Assembly (NCBI RefSeq): GCF_003386205.1 | Contig: NZ_QRDY01000001.1 | Span: 558,001 to 622,000 of the forward strand | Source: Cohnella lupini | GTDB lineage: Bacteria; Bacillota; Bacilli; Paenibacillales; Paenibacillaceae | DNA: 64,000 nt | Direction: 5' to 3' | Shown here: in pieces, positions 35,366-44,233 of the stretch | Layout: each line of letters opens with the position of its first letter | How positions within the stretch are numbered: the stretch's first letter is position 1 | Made by a program: the position numbers and the translations under genes | Notes under the pieces: generated by a model | The model's database searches: none | What the model saw: the letters and a program-made list of their open reading frames with translations, nothing else | Told to the model about the DNA's origin: nothing

Positions 35366-36463
35366 ATGAGCATGGAGTTCATCGAAGCGCTGTCCGAAAT
35401 CGAGCGCGAGAAGGGCATCAGCAAAGACGTCCTGATCGAGGCTATCGAAGCGGCACTTATCTCCAGCTACAAGCGTAACTTTAATACGGCACAGAATGTT
35501 CGCGTCGACATCAATCGGACGACCGGGCAAATTAAAGTATACGCTCGTAAGACGATAGTAGAAGATGTGCTCGATCCGCGTCTGGAGATCTCGATCGAAG
35601 CATCGCGCGCCATTAACCCGCATTATCAGTTAGACGACATAGCCGAGATCGAAGTCACGCCGCGTGATTTCGGACGTATTGCCGCGCAAACGGCGAAGCA
35701 GGTCGTAACGCAACGGATTCGCGAAGCAGAACGCGGACTCATCTATCATGCTTTCGTAGATAAAGAGCAAGATATCGTTACCGGTATCGTGCAACGCATG
35801 GATTTGCGCAACTTGTACGTCGATCTCGGCAAAGTCGAAGCGGCGTTGCCGTTGACGGAGTTAATGCCGACCGATAAGTTCAAGCAAGGGGACCGCGTGA
35901 AGTCCTTCATTACGAAAGTGGAGAACACGAGCAAAGGCCCGCAAATTATTTTATCTCGTACTCATCCAGGGCTGCTGAAGCGTTTGTTCGAGCTTGAGGT
36001 TCCGGAAATTTTCGATGGCACGGTCGAGATCCGTTCCGTTGCTAGGGAAGCCGGCTTCCGTTCCAAGATCGCCGTATTCTCCCGCAACGAGGAAGTAGAT
36101 CCGGTCGGTTCATGCGTCGGTCAACGCGGCATTCGCGTTCAATCGATCGTAACGGAGCTTAAAGGCGAGAAAATCGACATCGTGAGATGGTCCGAATCGA
36201 TCGACGAGTACGTTGCGAACGCTCTGAGCCCATCTAAGGTGCTCGAGGTCATCGTTTTCGAAGCGGAGAAGATGGCCCGCGTAATCGTTCCGGATTATCA
36301 ATTGTCCCTCGCGATCGGCATTAAAGGCCAGAACGCCCGTTTGGCTGCGAAGTTGACGGGGTGGAAAATCGACATCAAGAGCGAAACGCAGGCCGAGCAG
36401 GAGTATGGACGTCCGAAATCGACCGGAACGACGATGCATCAGGACAGCGTATCCATCGACTGA
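35366..36463 (+). CDS. nusA: Transcription termination/antitermination factor NusA
   Basis: 365 residues, the Gram-positive length without the C-terminal acidic repeats of E. coli NusA. In order are the N-terminal RNAP-binding domain (about 1-125), an S1 domain (about 135-200, GIVQRMDLRNLYVDLGKVEA), and two KH domains (about 200-345, with VGQRGIRVQSIVTELKGEKI and AIGIKGQNARLAAKLTGW). It modulates pausing, termination and hairpin folding. GGAGGA lies 11 bases before ATG 35366. The stop is followed by the rnpM Shine-Dalgarno. Confidence 0.97.
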   Translation: MSMEFIEALSEIEREKGISKDVLIEAIEAALISSYKRNFNTAQNVRVDINRTTGQIKVYARKTIVEDVLDPRLEISIEASRAINPHYQLDDIAEIEVTPRDFGRIAAQTAKQVVTQRIREAERGLIYHAFVDKEQDIVTGIVQRMDLRNLYVDLGKVEAALPLTELMPTDKFKQGDRVKSFITKVENTSKGPQIILSRTHPGLLKRLFELEVPEIFDGTVEIRSVAREAGFRSKIAVFSRNEEVDPVGSCVGQRGIRVQSIVTELKGEKIDIVRWSESIDEYVANALSPSKVLEVIVFEAEKMARVIVPDYQLSLAIGIKGQNARLAAKLTGWKIDIKSETQAEQEYGRPKSTGTTMHQDSVSID

Positions 36464-36474
36464 GGGGGATTACC

Positions 36475-36795
36475 TTGAGACCGAGAAAGATACCGCAGCG
36501 CAAATGCGTTGCCTGTCAGGAAATGATGCCCAAGAAGGAACTGATTCGAATCGTTCGTTCTCCGCAAGGAGAAATACAAATCGATCTGACCGGCAAGAAG
36601 CCGGGACGGGGTGCCTATCTTTGCGGTAAAGTCGCTTGCTTCAAGCTGGCGAAAAAATCGAAGGCGTTCGAACGCGCGCTGAAAACGCCGGTCGGCATCG
36701 ATATATATGATCGCTTGGAAGCCGACTTCATTCAAGTCGAAGAGGAGTTCCAAGCCGGCAAGGAGCTTGAAGTCGACGATGACGACAGGGAGTAA
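36475..36795 (+). CDS. rnpM: RNase P modulator RnpM (YlxR, DUF448)
   Basis: 106 residues. The YlxR signature is RKCVACQEMMPKKELIRIVR then GRGAYLCGKVACFKLAKKS. B. subtilis RnpM binds RNase P RNA and modulates its activity. The start is TTG 36475 behind GAGGGGGA (36462-36469); the frame runs back to ATG 36361 inside nusA but without conservation. The acidic C-terminal tail (EVDDDDRE) overlaps the next gene by 17 bases. Confidence 0.92.
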   Translation: MRPRKIPQRKCVACQEMMPKKELIRIVRSPQGEIQIDLTGKKPGRGAYLCGKVACFKLAKKSKAFERALKTPVGIDIYDRLEADFIQVEEEFQAGKELEVDDDDRE

Positions 36796-37111
36796 GGTTC
36801 TATCGCGATTAGGATTGGCGACGCGAGCCGGCAAACTGATCAGCGGGGAAGAAGTCGTGCTTAAAGCGATTAGATCGGGCGAAGCTAAGCTGGTCTTGCT
36901 TGCCGGGGATGCATCGGATAATACGACAAAGAAAATCAAGGATAAATGCAACAGCTACAATGTTCCGTTATTGGTAGGTTTTACCCGATTCGAACTGGGT
37001 TCTGCCGTTGGCAAGCCCGAGCGTGTACTATTCGCTGTAACGGATCGGGGCTTTGCCGACATGCTAGCCGTCGGTTGGGGTCATCATTCGGAGGTGGAGA
37101 ATATTGAGTAA
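36779..37111 (+). CDS. ylxQ: YlxQ, L7Ae-family ribosomal/RNA-binding protein
   Basis: 110 residues of the L7Ae/L30e fold: [20 protein letters not shown], then [18 protein letters not shown] and [17 protein letters not shown]. Such proteins bind kink-turn RNA, and B. subtilis YlxQ binds K-turns in vitro, but its cell role is unclear. ATG 36779 overlaps rnpM and gives the normal family N-terminus. infB begins inside the last codons (TTG 37104). Confidence 0.88.
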   Translation: MTTGSKVLSRLGLATRAGKLISGEEVVLKAIRSGEAKLVLLAGDASDNTTKKIKDKCNSYNVPLLVGFTRFELGSAVGKPERVLFAVTDRGFADMLAVGWGHHSEVENIE

Positions 37112-40100
37112 ACAAGATAATACGGATAACAAAGATAAGCTCAGAGTTTACGAATACGCCAAGCAGCTTAACATGAGCAGCAAAGAGGTCATAACGATTT
37201 TGAAAAGACAAAACATGCCGGTCAACAACCACATGAGCGTTATGGAAGACGGAATGACCGGAGCGGTCGAGAAATTCTTCCGCGACATTAAAGCGAATGC
37301 GGCCGCGAAAATGGCCCAAGCTTCCAAGCCGGCGGCTCCCGCGGGAGATCGTCGTCCACAGTCGGAAGCTCCGGCTTCTTCAGGCGCGCCGATTCAAAGC
37401 GCTCCGCAACAACCGCGTCCGGCTGCACCGGCACCTACTCCGGCTACACCGGCACCTACTCCGGCGGCTCCGGTCGCTCAAACTTCGGCAGCTCCTAGCC
37501 CGACGCCTGCTTCTTCGGACTCTGCTCCGGCGCCTACGGCAACTCCGGCACCTTCGACGACGCCTGCTCCTTCATCGCAAGGTCAAACGCCTCGTCCGCA
37601 AGGTCAAGGCGGATACAACCAGCGCGAAGGCGGAAGCCGTCCGCAAGGTCAAGGCGGATATAGCCAGCGCGAGGGCGGAAGCCGTCCGCAAGGCCAAGGT
37701 GGTTATAGCAGCGGAGGCGGAAGCCGTCCGCAAGGCCAAGGCGGCGGATATAGCAGCGGTGGCGGAAGCCGTCCGCAAGGCCAAGGCGGCGGATATAGCA
37801 GCGGTGGCGGAAGCCGTCCGCAAGGCCAAGGCGGCGGATATAGCAGCGGAGGCGCAAGCCGTCCGCAAGGTCAAGGCGGGTATAGCAGCGGAGGCGCAAG
37901 CCGTCCGCAAGGCCAAGGCGGCGGATATAGCAGCGGAGGCGCAAGCCGTCCGCAAGGCCAAGGCGGGTATAGCAGCGGAGGCGCGAGTCGTCCGCAAGGT
38001 CAAGGCGGCGGGTATAGCAGCGGAGGCGGAAGCCGTCCGCAAGGCCAAGGTGGCGGGTATAGTAGCGGTGGCGCAAGCCGTCCGCAAGGCCAAGGTGGCG
38101 GGTATAGTAGCGGTGGCGCAAGCCGTCCGCAAGGTGGTCAAGGCGGCGGATATAGCAGCGGTGGAGCAAGCCGTCCGCAAGGTCAAGGCGGCGCTAGCAG
38201 CGCGGCGAGCAGTCGTCCGGGTCAAGGCGTTGGCGCAGGTCGCAGCCCTGCAGCTTCGGCAGCAGGCGCACGCGGTGGACGTCCGGGTGAAAAAGGACGT
38301 TCGGATAGCGATTTCAACCGCGGTCCTAACGGCGGCCCAGGTGCTGCCGGCAAACGTAAAGAAACCAACAGCCGCTTCGACGACAGAGGAAACTTCAGAA
38401 GCGCTAAAGGCAAGGGCGGCAAGAACGCTCGGAAGAGCAATCAACCGCCGCGCGAGAAAATCGACAATACGCCGAAGAAGGTTATCGTTCGCGGTAACAT
38501 GACCGTAGGCGAATTGGCGAAATTGTTGCACAAGGACGCTTCCGAGGTTATTAAGAAGCTTCTGTTGATGGGCGTTATGGCCACGATCAACCAAGATCTC
38601 GATCTGGATACCGTTCTACTCGTCGTTTCCGAATACGGAGTCGAGGTAGAAGTCAAAATCGTGGTCGAGGATACGCAATTCGAAACGATCGAAGAGAATG
38701 ACGATCCGGATGCTTTGATCTCCAGACCGCCGGTCGTTACGATCATGGGTCACGTCGATCACGGTAAAACAACCTTGCTGGATGCCATCCGCGAAACGAA
38801 AGTCGCGAGCGGCGAAGCAGGCGGAATTACCCAGCATATCGGCGCGTACCAAGTCGAAATCAACCATAAGAAAATTACGTTCCTCGATACGCCCGGTCAT
38901 GAAGCGTTCACGACGATGCGTGCCCGCGGCGCTCAAGTTACAGATATTACGATTCTCGTCGTAGCGGCGGATGACGGCGTTATGCCTCAGACCGTTGAAG
39001 CAATCGCCCATGCGAAAGCGGCTAACGTACCGATTATCGTCGCAGTAAACAAGATCGATAAGCCGGGCGCTAATCCCGATAAAGTGAAACAAGAGCTGAC
39101 CGAGTACGGTCTCGTTCAAGAAGAGTGGGGCGGAGATACGATTTTCGTCGAAGTATCCGCTAAGCAACGCACGAACCTTGACGGCTTGCTCGAGATGATT
39201 CTTCTCGTGGCCGAGATGAACGACTACAAAGCGAACTCCGACAAACGGGCGCGCGGTACGGTCATGGAAGCCGAGCTCGACAAAGGCAAAGGACCGGTTG
39301 CCCGGATTCTTGTGCAGAACGGTACGCTTAAAGTTGGCGATGCCTTCGTAGCGGGCGACTGCTTCGGACGTATTCGCGCCATGACGAACGATCGCGGCCG
39401 CCGTATTAAAGAAGCCGGCCCGTCCACGCCGGTCGAAATTACCGGGTTGACGGAAGTTCCGCAAGCCGGAGATCCGTTCATGGTGTTCGAAGACGAACGC
39501 AAAGCGCGCGAAATCGCCGATAAGCGTTCGATCAAAACCCGTCAATCCCAAGTTAAAGCCAACCAAACGGTTACGCTGGAGGATCTATTCAGCAAGATCA
39601 AGGAAGGCGATATTAAAGAGCTTAACGTTATTCTTAAAGCCGACGTTCAAGGTTCTCTTGAAGCGCTCAAAGGCTCGCTCGAGAAAATCGAGATCGAGGG
39701 AGTTCGGGTTAGAACGATATACAGCGGCGTAGGCGGAATCACCGAGTCCGATATCCTTCTGGCTTCAGCGTCGTCGGCGATCGTCGTCGGATTCAACGTT
39801 CGTCCGGAGCCTCGCGCCCAAGGAATCGCGGAGCAAGAGAAAGTGGACGTTCGCCTGCATTCGATTATCTACAAAGTTATCGAAGAGATCGAACATGCGA
39901 TGAAGGGAATGCTCGATCCGATATTCAAGGAAAGAGTTACCGGACATGCGGAAGTTCGCGAAACGTTCAAAGTCACGAAGGTCGGTACGATTGCAGGCTG
40001 TATGATTACGGACGGCAAGATTGCCCGCAACGCCGAAGCTCGCCTTACCCGCGGAGGCGTCGTCGTCTATACGGGTAAAATCGACTCCCTCAAACGTTTC

Positions 40101-40220
40101 AAGGATGACGCGAAGGAAGTTTCGGAAGGCTATGAGTGCGGTATTACGTTAGACAAATTCAACGACCTTAGACAGGGCGACATTATTGAAGCATTCGTAA
40201 TGGAGTCTGTCGAGCGTTAA
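37104..40220 (+). CDS. infB: Translation initiation factor IF-2 with repeat-expanded N-terminus
   Basis: 1038 residues, against ~716 in B. subtilis. An IF2_N domain lies at 1-55, then a Pro/Ala linker, a Gly-Ser-Arg-Pro-Gln tandem repeat (about 169-361), a basic linker, a second IF2_N domain (about 455-530), the G domain with GHVDHGKT at 549-556 and NKID, then domains II-IV. IF2 brings fMet-tRNA to the 30S subunit and promotes subunit joining. The extra length is in the disordered N-terminal part; the catalytic core is complete. The start is TTG 37104 with GGAGGTGG (37090-37097). Confidence 0.97.
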   Translation: MSKQDNTDNKDKLRVYEYAKQLNMSSKEVITILKRQNMPVNNHMSVMEDGMTGAVEKFFRDIKANAAAKMAQASKPAAPAGDRRPQSEAPASSGAPIQSAPQQPRPAAPAPTPATPAPTPAAPVAQTSAAPSPTPASSDSAPAPTATPAPSTTPAPSSQGQTPRPQGQGGYNQREGGSRPQGQGGYSQREGGSRPQGQGGYSSGGGSRPQGQGGGYSSGGGSRPQGQGGGYSSGGGSRPQGQGGGYSSGGASRPQGQGGYSSGGASRPQGQGGGYSSGGASRPQGQGGYSSGGASRPQGQGGGYSSGGGSRPQGQGGGYSSGGASRPQGQGGGYSSGGASRPQGGQGGGYSSGGASRPQGQGGASSAASSRPGQGVGAGRSPAASAAGARGGRPGEKGRSDSDFNRGPNGGPGAAGKRKETNSRFDDRGNFRSAKGKGGKNARKSNQPPREKIDNTPKKVIVRGNMTVGELAKLLHKDASEVIKKLLLMGVMATINQDLDLDTVLLVVSEYGVEVEVKIVVEDTQFETIEENDDPDALISRPPVVTIMGHVDHGKTTLLDAIRETKVASGEAGGITQHIGAYQVEINHKKITFLDTPGHEAFTTMRARGAQVTDITILVVAADDGVMPQTVEAIAHAKAANVPIIVAVNKIDKPGANPDKVKQELTEYGLVQEEWGGDTIFVEVSAKQRTNLDGLLEMILLVAEMNDYKANSDKRARGTVMEAELDKGKGPVARILVQNGTLKVGDAFVAGDCFGRIRAMTNDRGRRIKEAGPSTPVEITGLTEVPQAGDPFMVFEDERKAREIADKRSIKTRQSQVKANQTVTLEDLFSKIKEGDIKELNVILKADVQGSLEALKGSLEKIEIEGVRVRTIYSGVGGITESDILLASASSAIVVGFNVRPEPRAQGIAEQEKVDVRLHSIIYKVIEEIEHAMKGMLDPIFKERVTGHAEVRETFKVTKVGTIAGCMITDGKIARNAEARLTRGGVVVYTGKIDSLKRFKDDAKEVSEGYECGITLDKFNDLRQGDIIEAFVMESVER
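37608..38186 (+). repeat. In-frame tandem repeat in infB (Gly-rich, 13 units)
   Basis: Thirteen consecutive units of 42-48 bases encode variants of [15 protein letters not shown]. The first two read [15 protein letters not shown] and [15 protein letters not shown], and later ones alternate 14 and 15 residues and G/A before SRPQG. A degenerate [13 protein letters not shown] follows. All units keep frame. The high identity of adjacent units suggests recent expansion by slippage or recombination, so copy number probably varies between strains. Confidence 0.95.
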
Positions 40221-40250
40221 TATTAGCAAGCAATTTAAGGTGGGTTCTGA

Positions 40251-40607
40251 ATGGCCAAATTCCGTGTCGGACGGGTCGGCGAACAGATCAAGAAGGAGAT
40301 CAGCTCCATCATTCAGACGGAGTTGAAAGATCCACGCATCGGATTCATTACGGTTACCGGAGTGGATATCACCAACGATTTGTCGCTGGCAAGGGTTTAC
40401 CTAAGCATTCTGGGAAGCGAAGAGCAGAAGGAAGAGACGCTAAAAGCAATTGGACGCGCGAACGGATTTCTGCGTTCGGAGCTCGGACGGCGCGTGAAGC
40501 TTCGCCACACTCCTGTGATGGAATTCCGTTTCGACAGCTCGATTGCTTACGGTAGCCATATCGAAGGTTTACTGCAAAAAATTAACAAAGATTCTCTGGA
40601 GTCTTAA
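40251..40607 (+). CDS. rbfA: 30S ribosome-binding factor RbfA
   Basis: 118 residues, the standard KH-like RbfA. Signatures are RVGRVGEQIKKEISSIIQTE, the LKDPRIGFITVTGVDITNDL strand and VYLSILGSEE. It acts in late 16S maturation of the 30S subunit, especially in cold. It follows infB by 30 bases with an AAGGTGGG ribosome site. Confidence 0.96.
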   Translation: MAKFRVGRVGEQIKKEISSIIQTELKDPRIGFITVTGVDITNDLSLARVYLSILGSEEQKEETLKAIGRANGFLRSELGRRVKLRHTPVMEFRFDSSIAYGSHIEGLLQKINKDSLES

Positions 40608-40628
40608 GATCGGCTAGGGGGAAACAGC

Positions 40629-41621
40629 ATGTGGGCCAAGGATCTCAAGGAAGCGGCCGCTTTCATACGTGAAAGGGACGATTTCCTTATCGTTTCTCAT
40701 GTGCAGCCCGATGGTGATGCGATCAGCTCCACTGTTGCCACTGGTTGGTTGCTGGAGAAGCTAGGCAAGAAGTTTACGATGCTTAACGAAGGACCGGTGC
40801 CTTCACGATTGCAATTTCTATGGAGAAGCTCGGATATCCTGACATTGGAACCGGACGGAACCGTAAACCAAGCGAATCGAACATATCGCAACGTGATTTG
40901 CGTGGATTGCGCGGATTTCGCTCGGGTCGGTAAAACCAAAGAATTGTTTGCTCAAGATGCCGAGCTGCTTAACATCGACCACCACCCAACGAACGACGGT
41001 TTCGGCCGCGTGAAATTAATGAAGTTTCATGCGGCGGCTACCGCCGAGATTCTTTTCGAATTAATCGACGAACTCGGTTTGAAGGTCGATTTGGACGTCG
41101 CGACCGCTATTTATACGGGGCTACTGACAGATACCGGAGGATTTCGTTACTCCAATACGAGTCCGTTGGTGATGACGATGGCATCTCGTTTGCTCGAAGC
41201 GGGCGTGAAAGGTCCTGAGCTAGCCGAGCTTCTGTTGGAGCGGATGACGATGGGTCAGCTACAAGTTATCCAGCGCGGATTATCTCGTCTTTCGTTCTCG
41301 CCGGATCAACGAATAGGTTGGCTCTGGGTGAACTCCGAAGATTTGGAGGAAACGGGAGCCAGCAATGAAGATCTGGAGGGTCTCGTCAATTATCCTCGCA
41401 ACATCGAAGGCGTGGAAGTCGGGATTCTGTTCAAGCAGAACGGACAGGAATCCGTTAAAGTCAGCTTACGATCGGCGGGCCGAGTTAACGTCGCGGCCGT
41501 CGCCCAGCATTTTGGCGGCGGCGGGCATGTCAGGGCCGCCGGATGCCGGTTGACTGATCCGCTTTCGGAATCGATCGCGCAAGTCGTTGCCCATGTTCAG
41601 AAAGCGTTGGATGAACGATGA
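40629..41621 (+). CDS. nrnA: DHH-family bifunctional oligoribonuclease/PAP phosphatase NrnA
   Basis: 330 residues. DHH motifs are visible: DGDAISSTVATG, VDCADFARVG, DHHPTNDGFG and LLTDTGGFRYSN. The DHHA1 domain ends in the substrate-binding FGGGGHVRAAGC. It degrades nanoRNAs of 2-5 nt and dephosphorylates 3'-phosphoadenosine 5'-phosphate. Position between rbfA and truB is the usual Firmicute location. The stop overlaps truB by four bases. Confidence 0.95.
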   Translation: MWAKDLKEAAAFIRERDDFLIVSHVQPDGDAISSTVATGWLLEKLGKKFTMLNEGPVPSRLQFLWRSSDILTLEPDGTVNQANRTYRNVICVDCADFARVGKTKELFAQDAELLNIDHHPTNDGFGRVKLMKFHAAATAEILFELIDELGLKVDLDVATAIYTGLLTDTGGFRYSNTSPLVMTMASRLLEAGVKGPELAELLLERMTMGQLQVIQRGLSRLSFSPDQRIGWLWVNSEDLEETGASNEDLEGLVNYPRNIEGVEVGILFKQNGQESVKVSLRSAGRVNVAAVAQHFGGGGHVRAAGCRLTDPLSESIAQVVAHVQKALDER

Positions 41622-42580
41622 GCCAGCGGAACGAGCAAGGGTGGGACGGAGTATTGGCGATCTGGAAGCCGGCCGGGTGGACCTCTCACGACGTGGTAGC
41701 GAAAGCGCGCGGATTGCTCCGAGTGCGCAGAATAGGGCACACGGGCACGCTAGATCCTGCGGTTACCGGCGTTCTTCCGCTCTGTATCGGCCGTTCCACG
41801 AGATTCGTGGAATATTTGCAGGAGATGCCCAAGACATACCGGGCAACGCTTCGTTTCGGTCTCGCTACGGATTCCGAGGATCTAAGCGGGGCTGTTATCG
41901 AGAGGAAGGATGCGTCCTTCTTAACGAAATCCATGATGGTCGAAGCCGCTTTATCTTTCGTAGGAGAGATCGATCAGGTTCCGCCTATGGTGTCGGCCGT
42001 AAAGATTAACGGACAGCGTCTATACGAGCTTGCGAGGCAAGGGATAACGGTAGAACGTCCTTCCAGGCGGGTATGCATCTATGAATTGAAAATTCTGACG
42101 GTCGTCGAAGGTATCGAACAACCGGAAATTACTTTTTCCGTTACTTGCTCCAAAGGCACGTATATACGCACTTTATGCGTGGATATCGGTCGCCGTTTAG
42201 GAGTTCCGGCAGTCATGTCGGAGCTTGTTCGTACGGAAAGCGCGGGAATGAAACAAGAGCACTGCGTGACCTTGGAGCAGATTCCGCAGCTTCTAGCGGA
42301 CGGGGAATTGGAGAGTAAGTTGCTAGCTCCCGATAGCTTGCTTACGAATATGCCGGCATCTACGGCTATACCTCCGGAATCCTTGCACGCGATTCAGGGC
42401 AAAGGGATCGGGGCGGCGAAATTGCTGCCCCCGCCCGATAAAGAAGGCTTATTAAAACTATACCGATCGGATGGGGTTTTTCTCGGATTGTTCTCTGTCG
42501 ATGAGAATATGGAAACGGTCCGTCCGGTAAAAGTGTTCTACTCTCCGGGAGATCAGCCAAACGACAGTCAGTCCGATTAA
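41618..42580 (+). CDS. truB: tRNA pseudouridine-55 synthase TruB
   Basis: 320 residues. The catalytic Asp46 is in GHTGTLDPAVTGVLPLCIGR, with DKPAG-like KPAGWTSHDVV upstream and the YTAxxRFG-like YRATLRFGLATDSEDLSG. The C-terminal PUA-like part is short. It makes Psi55 in the T loop of tRNAs. It overlaps nrnA by four bases (ATGA), and ribF follows 15 bases later with a strong GGAGGG site. Confidence 0.96.
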   Translation: MSQRNEQGWDGVLAIWKPAGWTSHDVVAKARGLLRVRRIGHTGTLDPAVTGVLPLCIGRSTRFVEYLQEMPKTYRATLRFGLATDSEDLSGAVIERKDASFLTKSMMVEAALSFVGEIDQVPPMVSAVKINGQRLYELARQGITVERPSRRVCIYELKILTVVEGIEQPEITFSVTCSKGTYIRTLCVDIGRRLGVPAVMSELVRTESAGMKQEHCVTLEQIPQLLADGELESKLLAPDSLLTNMPASTAIPPESLHAIQGKGIGAAKLLPPPDKEGLLKLYRSDGVFLGLFSVDENMETVRPVKVFYSPGDQPNDSQSD

Positions 42581-42595
42581 GCAGGAGGGCATCAG

Positions 42596-43579
42596 GTGGA
42601 ACGGTATGATTTATCAATTGCGAACATAACGGGTCAGCTCCCCGAGGGAGCAAGTAAAGAACAAGGGATATCCCTTGCGATCGGTTTCTTTGACGGCGTA
42701 CATTTGGGCCATCAGGAAGTCGTACGTCAAGCAGTATCTTTGGCGCGACAGCAGGGACTCGTTCCGGCGGTGATGACTTTCGATCCTCATCCTAGAGTCG
42801 TTCTTGGACACGGATCCCAATATCAAACGGTGCTAACTCCTCTTGCGGACAAGCTTGAATTGCTCGCGGACCTAGGGGTGGAAGCTGCATATGTTATTCA
42901 TTTCGATCACGATTTCTCGGAAGTAACGGCGGAGAAATTTATTAAGTCTTTCATTTCTCCTCTCGGAGTCAAGGCTACGACGGTAGGCTTCGATTTCTCG
43001 TTCGGACATCGGGGCGAAGGCAATGCGGACACTCTCCGGCTCTATGGGAACGGCGAGATTCATGTTCAAGTTATTTCGCCGGTTTTTCTCGAGGGAGATA
43101 AGGTAAGCAGCACTCGGATTCGCGATCGCTTGGCAGACGGCGAGTGTCATGATGCTTCGTTATTGCTCGGACGGCCATACGTCATCAAAGGCACTGTCGT
43201 GCATGGAGACGCTAGGGGAAGGTTGCTTGGCTTCCCTACGGCTAACCTAGAGCCCGAACAGCCATACGTCATTCCGCGTCTAGGCGTTTATGCGATTTAT
43301 GTAGACGTGCTTGACGACGAAGGGTTTAGCGAAGGTCGTTATACCGGGGTTCTTAACTCGGGATTCCGCCCCACGTTCGACGCGCCGGGAGGTGCGTTAA
43401 AGTTGGAAGCTCATTTGTTCGATTTCGACGGCGATCTATATGGTCGTCAACTGGCTTTGACGCTTGATACTTTTTTACGGGCCGAGAAGAAATTCGAATC
43501 CATCGACCAGCTCGTCCAGCAAATTTCTAGCGATTCCGCTCAAGCCAAGGAAATTTTCTCCGTTCGGTCGGAGGATTAA
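42596..43579 (+). CDS. ribF: Bifunctional riboflavin kinase/FAD synthetase RibF
   Basis: 327 residues. The N-terminal FAD synthetase domain has IGFFDGVHLGHQEVVRQA and the SSTRIR motif (KVSSTRIRDRLADGE). The C-terminal riboflavin kinase domain has GDARGRLLGFPTANLEPE, then YTGVLNSGFRPTF and HLFDFDGDLYGR. It converts riboflavin to FMN then FAD. The start is GTG 42596. The gene closes the nusA cluster; rpsO has its own promoter. Confidence 0.95.
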   Translation: MERYDLSIANITGQLPEGASKEQGISLAIGFFDGVHLGHQEVVRQAVSLARQQGLVPAVMTFDPHPRVVLGHGSQYQTVLTPLADKLELLADLGVEAAYVIHFDHDFSEVTAEKFIKSFISPLGVKATTVGFDFSFGHRGEGNADTLRLYGNGEIHVQVISPVFLEGDKVSSTRIRDRLADGECHDASLLLGRPYVIKGTVVHGDARGRLLGFPTANLEPEQPYVIPRLGVYAIYVDVLDDEGFSEGRYTGVLNSGFRPTFDAPGGALKLEAHLFDFDGDLYGRQLALTLDTFLRAEKKFESIDQLVQQISSDSAQAKEIFSVRSED

Positions 43580-43621
43580 TCAGGCCTGCTTTGCGTTCAT
43601 AACATTTCCGAAGCTTAAGCA

Positions 43622-43651
43622 TTGTATGTATTGTAGAGACTATGCTATACT
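43622..43651 (+). promoter_or_regulatory. Sigma-A-type promoter of rpsO
   Basis: TTGTAT (43622-43627), an 18-base spacer and an extended -10 TGC-TATACT (hexamer 43646-43651) are present. Start would be near 43658, leaving a ~100-base leader. Confidence 0.7.
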
Positions 43652-43657
43652 GTATGA

Positions 43658-43749
43658 CGTTGCACGTAACCGTGCAAATTGAACCTTAGCTTGGCAAAGC
43701 GTTCTCACCGGCGCCTGCTTGGCTAACGGCGATTCTATGAAGGAGGTGA
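43658..43749 (+). promoter_or_regulatory. Structured 5' leader of rpsO (candidate S15 autoregulatory RNA)
   Basis: The leader begins with a perfect 7-base hairpin TTGCACG/CGTGCAA with TAAC loop (43660-43677). A composite stem follows in which TTAGC (43686-43690) can pair with GCTAA (43722-43726) and AAGC with GCTT inside it. The end is an ideal Shine-Dalgarno AAGGAGGTGA (43740-43749). Firmicute S15 is known to repress its own translation through a leader RNA, so this is a candidate of that kind. Covariation was not tested. Confidence 0.5.
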
Positions 43750-43755
43750 ACAAGG

Positions 43756-44025
43756 ATGGCATTGACACAAGAACGCAAACAAGAATTGATCGAAGAGCAT
43801 AAGACGCATGCAACGGACACCGGATCCCCGGAAGTCCAAATCGCTATCCTTACGCAGAACATCAACAATCTGACGAATCACTTTAGGGAGCACAAGAAAG
43901 ATCATCACTCCCGCCGCGGTTTGCTCAAGATGGTTGGTCAACGTCGTAAGTTGCTGGCATACCTGAAGAACAAAGAAGTTAGCCGGTATACTGCCCTGAT
44001 TGCAAAATTGGGACTTCGCCGTTAA
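43756..44025 (+). CDS. rpsO: 30S ribosomal protein S15
   Basis: 89 residues, the standard length. Signatures are [39 protein letters not shown] and the C-terminal [21 protein letters not shown]15 binds 16S rRNA early at the central three-way junction. The ribosome site is a full anti-SD match 6 bases before ATG. A strong terminator follows. Confidence 0.98.
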   Translation: MALTQERKQELIEEHKTHATDTGSPEVQIAILTQNINNLTNHFREHKKDHHSRRGLLKMVGQRRKLLAYLKNKEVSRYTALIAKLGLRR

Positions 44026-44040
44026 TTTGTATCCGCACGA

Positions 44041-44100
44041 AAGCAACCTGGCCACGTCGAATGGGGCTCAACGCCCCTTGCCGGCACAGGTTGCTTTTTC
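44041..44100 (+). terminator. Intrinsic terminator after rpsO
   Basis: AGCAACCTG (44042-44050) pairs with CAGGTTGCT (44087-44095), with an inner GGGGC/GCCCC stem (about 44063-44077). Five T follow immediately. Confidence 0.85.
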
Positions 44101-44233
44101 CCATATATGAGGTAGTTTGAACTTTCTCTATTAGGGATACGTTTCCGAAACGCGATGCCTAAGCTATCGTCTAGCAGGAAATAATGGGAATAGCGTCGAA
44201 AATACATAAAGTTAATTAAAGGAGGGAATCTGT

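Noticed and set aside
37608-38186. Regular repeats resembling a CRISPR array
   Set aside because: Units are contiguous without spacers, keep the infB reading frame and encode a low-complexity peptide. No cas genes are nearby.
37534-38594. Long open frames on both strands over the infB repeat (including ~211, 340 and 401 residue frames)
   Set aside because: They arise because the 42-48-base repeat unit has no stops in several frames. Their products are pure repeats and infB in the other frame has full domain support.
41587-42009. 140-residue frame overlapping nrnA and truB
   Set aside because: Out of frame with two well-supported enzymes, with an Arg-rich composition typical of shadow frames.
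44101-44233. Promoter before pnp
   Set aside because: TTGAAC occurs, but no -10 at acceptable spacing could be settled by eye, although a promoter is expected after the rpsO terminator.
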